Below, one piece after another: positions 61,667 to 64,000 of a stretch of 64,000 nucleotides of DNA; the stretch's first letter is position 1; each line of letters opens with the position of its first letter. Made by a program: the position numbers and the translations under genes. The notes under the pieces were generated by a model. It did no database searches and was not told the origin of the DNA. It was given only the letters and a program-made list of their open reading frames with translations. The stretch covers positions 4,062,662 to 4,126,661 of the forward strand of contig CP070751.1 of the NCBI GenBank assembly GCA_020348445.1, given 5' to 3'. This stretch comes from Thermoplasmata archaeon (GTDB taxonomy: Archaea; Thermoplasmatota; Thermoplasmata; GCA-020350865).

Positions 61667-62629
61667 ATGGCAGTCTACGATGAAGAATTAATCGAATCTT
61701 TGGCAGAAAAAGCTAAAATTATCCGAAAACATGTTGTAAAGATGGTGTACAATGCGGGGTCAGGCCATCCAGGAGGCTCCCTTTCAGCTGTGGATATACT
61801 AACGGCCTTGTATTTTCACAAATTCCTCGATTCAGGTTGTAAAAAAGGGGAGCGGGAGCCAATAATGAACCATGATCCAAAGAATCCAAAATGGGAGGAT
61901 AGAGACAGATTCATACTCAGCAAAGGCCACGCCGCTCCTTCATTGTATGCCGTTTTAGCTGAATGCGGATACTTCGACAGAAAACCACTTCTTGCGTTTC
62001 TAAAGGATAAAAACGGTGAAATGTACGAGAATGTGAAGAAAGACAAGATTTTCGGAAAAGAGATGCTGATGAACTTGAGGAAGCTTGGATTTCCATTACA
62101 GGGCCATCCTGACATGAACAAAACCCCTGGTGTTGAAGCATCTACAGGATCCGAAGGTCAGGGTCTTTCCATTGGATGCGGCCAGGCATTAGCTGCGAAA
62201 CTTGATAGGAAGCTCTATCATATCTTCGTCATGATCGGAGATGGGGAGATGGACTGCGGCCAGATATGGGAAGCGGCAATGTCTGCATCCCACTTTAAAT
62301 TGGACAATTTGATCGCCATCATAGACAGAAACAAATTACAGCTTGACGGCCCTACCGAGCAGATAATGTCCCTAGAACCGATTTCTGATAAGTGGCAGGC
62401 ATTTGGATGGCATGTGATGGAAATAGATGGTCATAATTTTAAGGAGATTCTCACTGCCTTGGACTCCGCCAAGGAGGTAAAGGGTAAACCCACTCTTATC
62501 GTGGCTCATACTGTAAAGGGTAAGGGTGTATCATTTATGGAAGGGGCAGTGGGTTTCCATGGAAAAGCCCCGAATGAGGAGCAGTTTGAGCAGGCGATGT
62601 CCGAGTTAGGAGGGGAAAACGATGCCTGA
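61667..62629 (+). CDS. tktA: Transketolase, N-terminal (TPP-binding) subunit
   Basis: A 320-residue subunit with the TPP-binding signature [13 protein letters not shown] ... [11 protein letters not shown] and the active-site segments [30 protein letters not shown] and [17 protein letters not shown]. It transfers two-carbon units between sugar phosphates in the non-oxidative pentose phosphate route. Archaea and some bacteria split the enzyme into two chains. Its end overlaps the C-terminal subunit gene by 8 bp. The SD is GGGGGG just ahead of the ATG. Confidence 0.95.
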   Translation: MAVYDEELIESLAEKAKIIRKHVVKMVYNAGSGHPGGSLSAVDILTALYFHKFLDSGCKKGEREPIMNHDPKNPKWEDRDRFILSKGHAAPSLYAVLAECGYFDRKPLLAFLKDKNGEMYENVKKDKIFGKEMLMNLRKLGFPLQGHPDMNKTPGVEASTGSEGQGLSIGCGQALAAKLDRKLYHIFVMIGDGEMDCGQIWEAAMSASHFKLDNLIAIIDRNKLQLDGPTEQIMSLEPISDKWQAFGWHVMEIDGHNFKEILTALDSAKEVKGKPTLIVAHTVKGKGVSFMEGAVGFHGKAPNEEQFEQAMSELGGENDA

Positions 62630-63731
62630 AATGAAGATGGAAAGCCAGAGAATGGCTTTTGCGCATGCTCTGGTTGAGCTGGGACGGGAAAGGAGCGACA
62701 TCGTTGCTCTAAACGCTGATCTGTCATCCTCCACTAAGACCATCGAATTCGCCAAAGAGTTTCCTGAAAGGCATTATAATTTCGGAATTGCCGAGCAGAA
62801 CATGATGAGCACGGCAGCAGGACTGGCTGCAGCTGGAAAAACAGTTTTCGTCAGCACGTTTGCTGTCTTTGGAACGGGGAGGGTGTACGATCAGATCAGA
62901 CAATCCATCGCTTATCCAAAACTGAATGTGAAGATAGTGGTAACGCATGCTGGAATCACAGTTGGCGGAGATGGGGCAACGCATCAGATCACAGAGGACA
63001 TTGCCTTGATGATGGTTCTTCCCAATATGACGGTAATAGTCCCAGCTGATGCCCAGGAAACCTCAAAAGCGATAAAGGCTGCTGCAGAATATGATGGCCC
63101 TGTATGTGTCAGACTGGGAAGGGCCGATGTTCCCACCATCACTTCCGATAAGGATCCGTTCGAAATAGGCAAGGCCACCATCTTAAGAAAAGGCAAGGAT
63201 GTCACCCTTATTGGCACAGGCATTATGGTATCTGTTTGTCTTGATGCTGCAGAAGTTCTCAAAAAGGAAGGAGTGGACGCGAGAGTAATAAACATGAGTA
63301 CTATAAAGCCAATTGATGAGGAGACATTGAAGGAAGCAGCCTTCCAAACAGGGGCCATTGTCACGGCAGAGGAGCATAACGTGGAGATGGGTATGGGAAC
63401 AGCTATTTCAATGGTAATGGCAGAAAAAAAGCATGTTCCAATGAAGCGGGTGGGCATTCCCGATGTCTTTGGCGAATCTGGAAGTTCTGATGAACTCATG
63501 GAAAAATACGGTTTGACAGTAAAGAATATCGTAAGTGCAGCTCATGATGTTTTAAGGAGAAAGGACAAACTGGGTAGACTTCAGCGGGTAAGTAAAAAGC
63601 TGATCAAGGGTGACAGAAAAAAGAACAGAAAAAAGGATACAAAGAAGGCCACCAAAAAAGCCACGAAAAAGGCAGAAAAAAAGACAAAGACACAGAAGAA
63701 AAAGGATCAAAAGAAGAAAAAGAAGAGGTGA
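62622..63731 (+). CDS. tktB: Transketolase, C-terminal subunit, with Lys-rich tail
   Basis: A 369-residue subunit with pyrimidine- and C-domain of transketolase: [33 protein letters not shown] (TPP-activating Glu), and later [40 protein letters not shown] and [17 protein letters not shown]. The usual family ends near residue 325; here ~45 further residues are almost pure Lys with some Thr and Ala ([14 protein letters not shown]). It works with the N-terminal subunit. The Lys-rich tail is unusual and is considered under the findings. Confidence 0.94.
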   Translation: MPEMKMESQRMAFAHALVELGRERSDIVALNADLSSSTKTIEFAKEFPERHYNFGIAEQNMMSTAAGLAAAGKTVFVSTFAVFGTGRVYDQIRQSIAYPKLNVKIVVTHAGITVGGDGATHQITEDIALMMVLPNMTVIVPADAQETSKAIKAAAEYDGPVCVRLGRADVPTITSDKDPFEIGKATILRKGKDVTLIGTGIMVSVCLDAAEVLKKEGVDARVINMSTIKPIDEETLKEAAFQTGAIVTAEEHNVEMGMGTAISMVMAEKKHVPMKRVGIPDVFGESGSSDELMEKYGLTVKNIVSAAHDVLRRKDKLGRLQRVSKKLIKGDRKKNRKKDTKKATKKATKKAEKKTKTQKKKDQKKKKKR

Positions 63732-63737
63732 ATTCTC

Positions 63738-64000
63738 ATGAAGATATTTTTGGATACCGCCAATGTCGAGCATATTAGAGAGGCCAACAGCTGGGGAATC
63801 ATAGACGGAGTTACCACTAATCCCACACTCATTGCCAAGGAGGGAAGGGATTTTCGTGAGGTAGTAAAAGAGATATGCGAAATCGTTGACGGTCCCATTT
63901 CAGCAGAAGTTGTGAGCATGAAATCCGATGAAATGGTGCCGGAAGCTCAGGATCTTGTCAAGATTCACAAGAATATCATAATCAAGGTTCCCATGATGCC
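63738..64000 (+). CDS. tal: Transaldolase (TalC/MipB type), cut by the window end
   Basis: The first 87 codons are inside the window. The start [19 protein letters not shown] and [17 protein letters not shown] are the signature of the short transaldolase/fructose-6-phosphate aldolase family, and IIIKVPMM at the very end carries the Schiff-base Lys. The full protein should be about 215-220 residues. With the split transketolase just upstream (6-bp gap) it completes a local non-oxidative pentose phosphate unit. Confidence 0.9.
   Translation, partial: MKIFLDTANVEHIREANSWGIIDGVTTNPTLIAKEGRDFREVVKEICEIVDGPISAEVVSMKSDEMVPEAQDLVKIHKNIIIKVPMM

Overview
The window is archaeal, most probably from a mesophilic or moderately thermophilic Thermoplasmatota (euryarchaeal) lineage. 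The support is an archaeal RNA polymerase cluster (rpoH, one unsplit rpoB, split rpoA1/rpoA2, L30e, NusA-like), GatD, the archaeosine radical SAM enzyme RaSEA, archaeal pilin-type secretion genes, geranylgeranyl reductase plus UbiA lipid genes, split transketolase, TATA-box promoters, T-rich terminators and tRNA genes with introns. The phylum is an inference; the domain is not in doubt.

Layout. 1-8.2 kb: a membrane-anchored secreted protein, a STAND/TPR ATPase, a UbiA/geranylgeranyl-reductase pair and a long coiled-coil protein. 8.4-20.2 kb: a type IV pilus-like cluster with a 1624-residue pilin-headed adhesin, a second pilin-like protein, two GspE/FlaI-type ATPases and two separate FlaJ/TadC-type membrane proteins. 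20.2-20.9 kb: a non-coding array of six structured units of 57-58 nt (73-76 nt spacing, covarying stems) beside an intron-containing tRNA-Pro. 21-23.4 kb: small membrane and unknown proteins. 23.5-30.7 kb: a photoprotection island (UbiA prenyltransferase, carotenoid hydroxylase, lycopene cyclase, phytoene desaturase, phytoene synthase, DUF523/DUF1722 protein, UV-damage endonuclease, FMN-binding protein). 30.9-32.4 kb: a papain-like protease overlapping a chagasin-like inhibitor. 32.6-42.0 kb: a tRNA-Lys with three introns, then the RNA polymerase and translation cluster, with a 185-bp insertion-like segment at the rpoB/rpoA1 junction. 42-44.7 kb, minus strand: a radical SAM/helix-hairpin-helix fusion, RaSEA and a carbonic-anhydrase-like hexapeptide protein. 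44.9-54.8 kb: secreted surface proteins, Nnr, an aminotransferase and gatD. 55.1-61.6 kb: a cell-surface PKD receptor with a cytoplasmic domain, a Ras/Rab-like small GTPase and a V4R protein, which together look like a signalling module. 61.7-64 kb: non-oxidative pentose phosphate genes (split transketolase, transaldolase cut by the window end).

The four observations I rate highest are the receptor-GTPase-V4R module, the structured repeat array next to tRNA-Pro, the triple-intron tRNA-Lys, and the overlapping protease/inhibitor pair. All functional statements come from reading motifs; no database or folding search was run.
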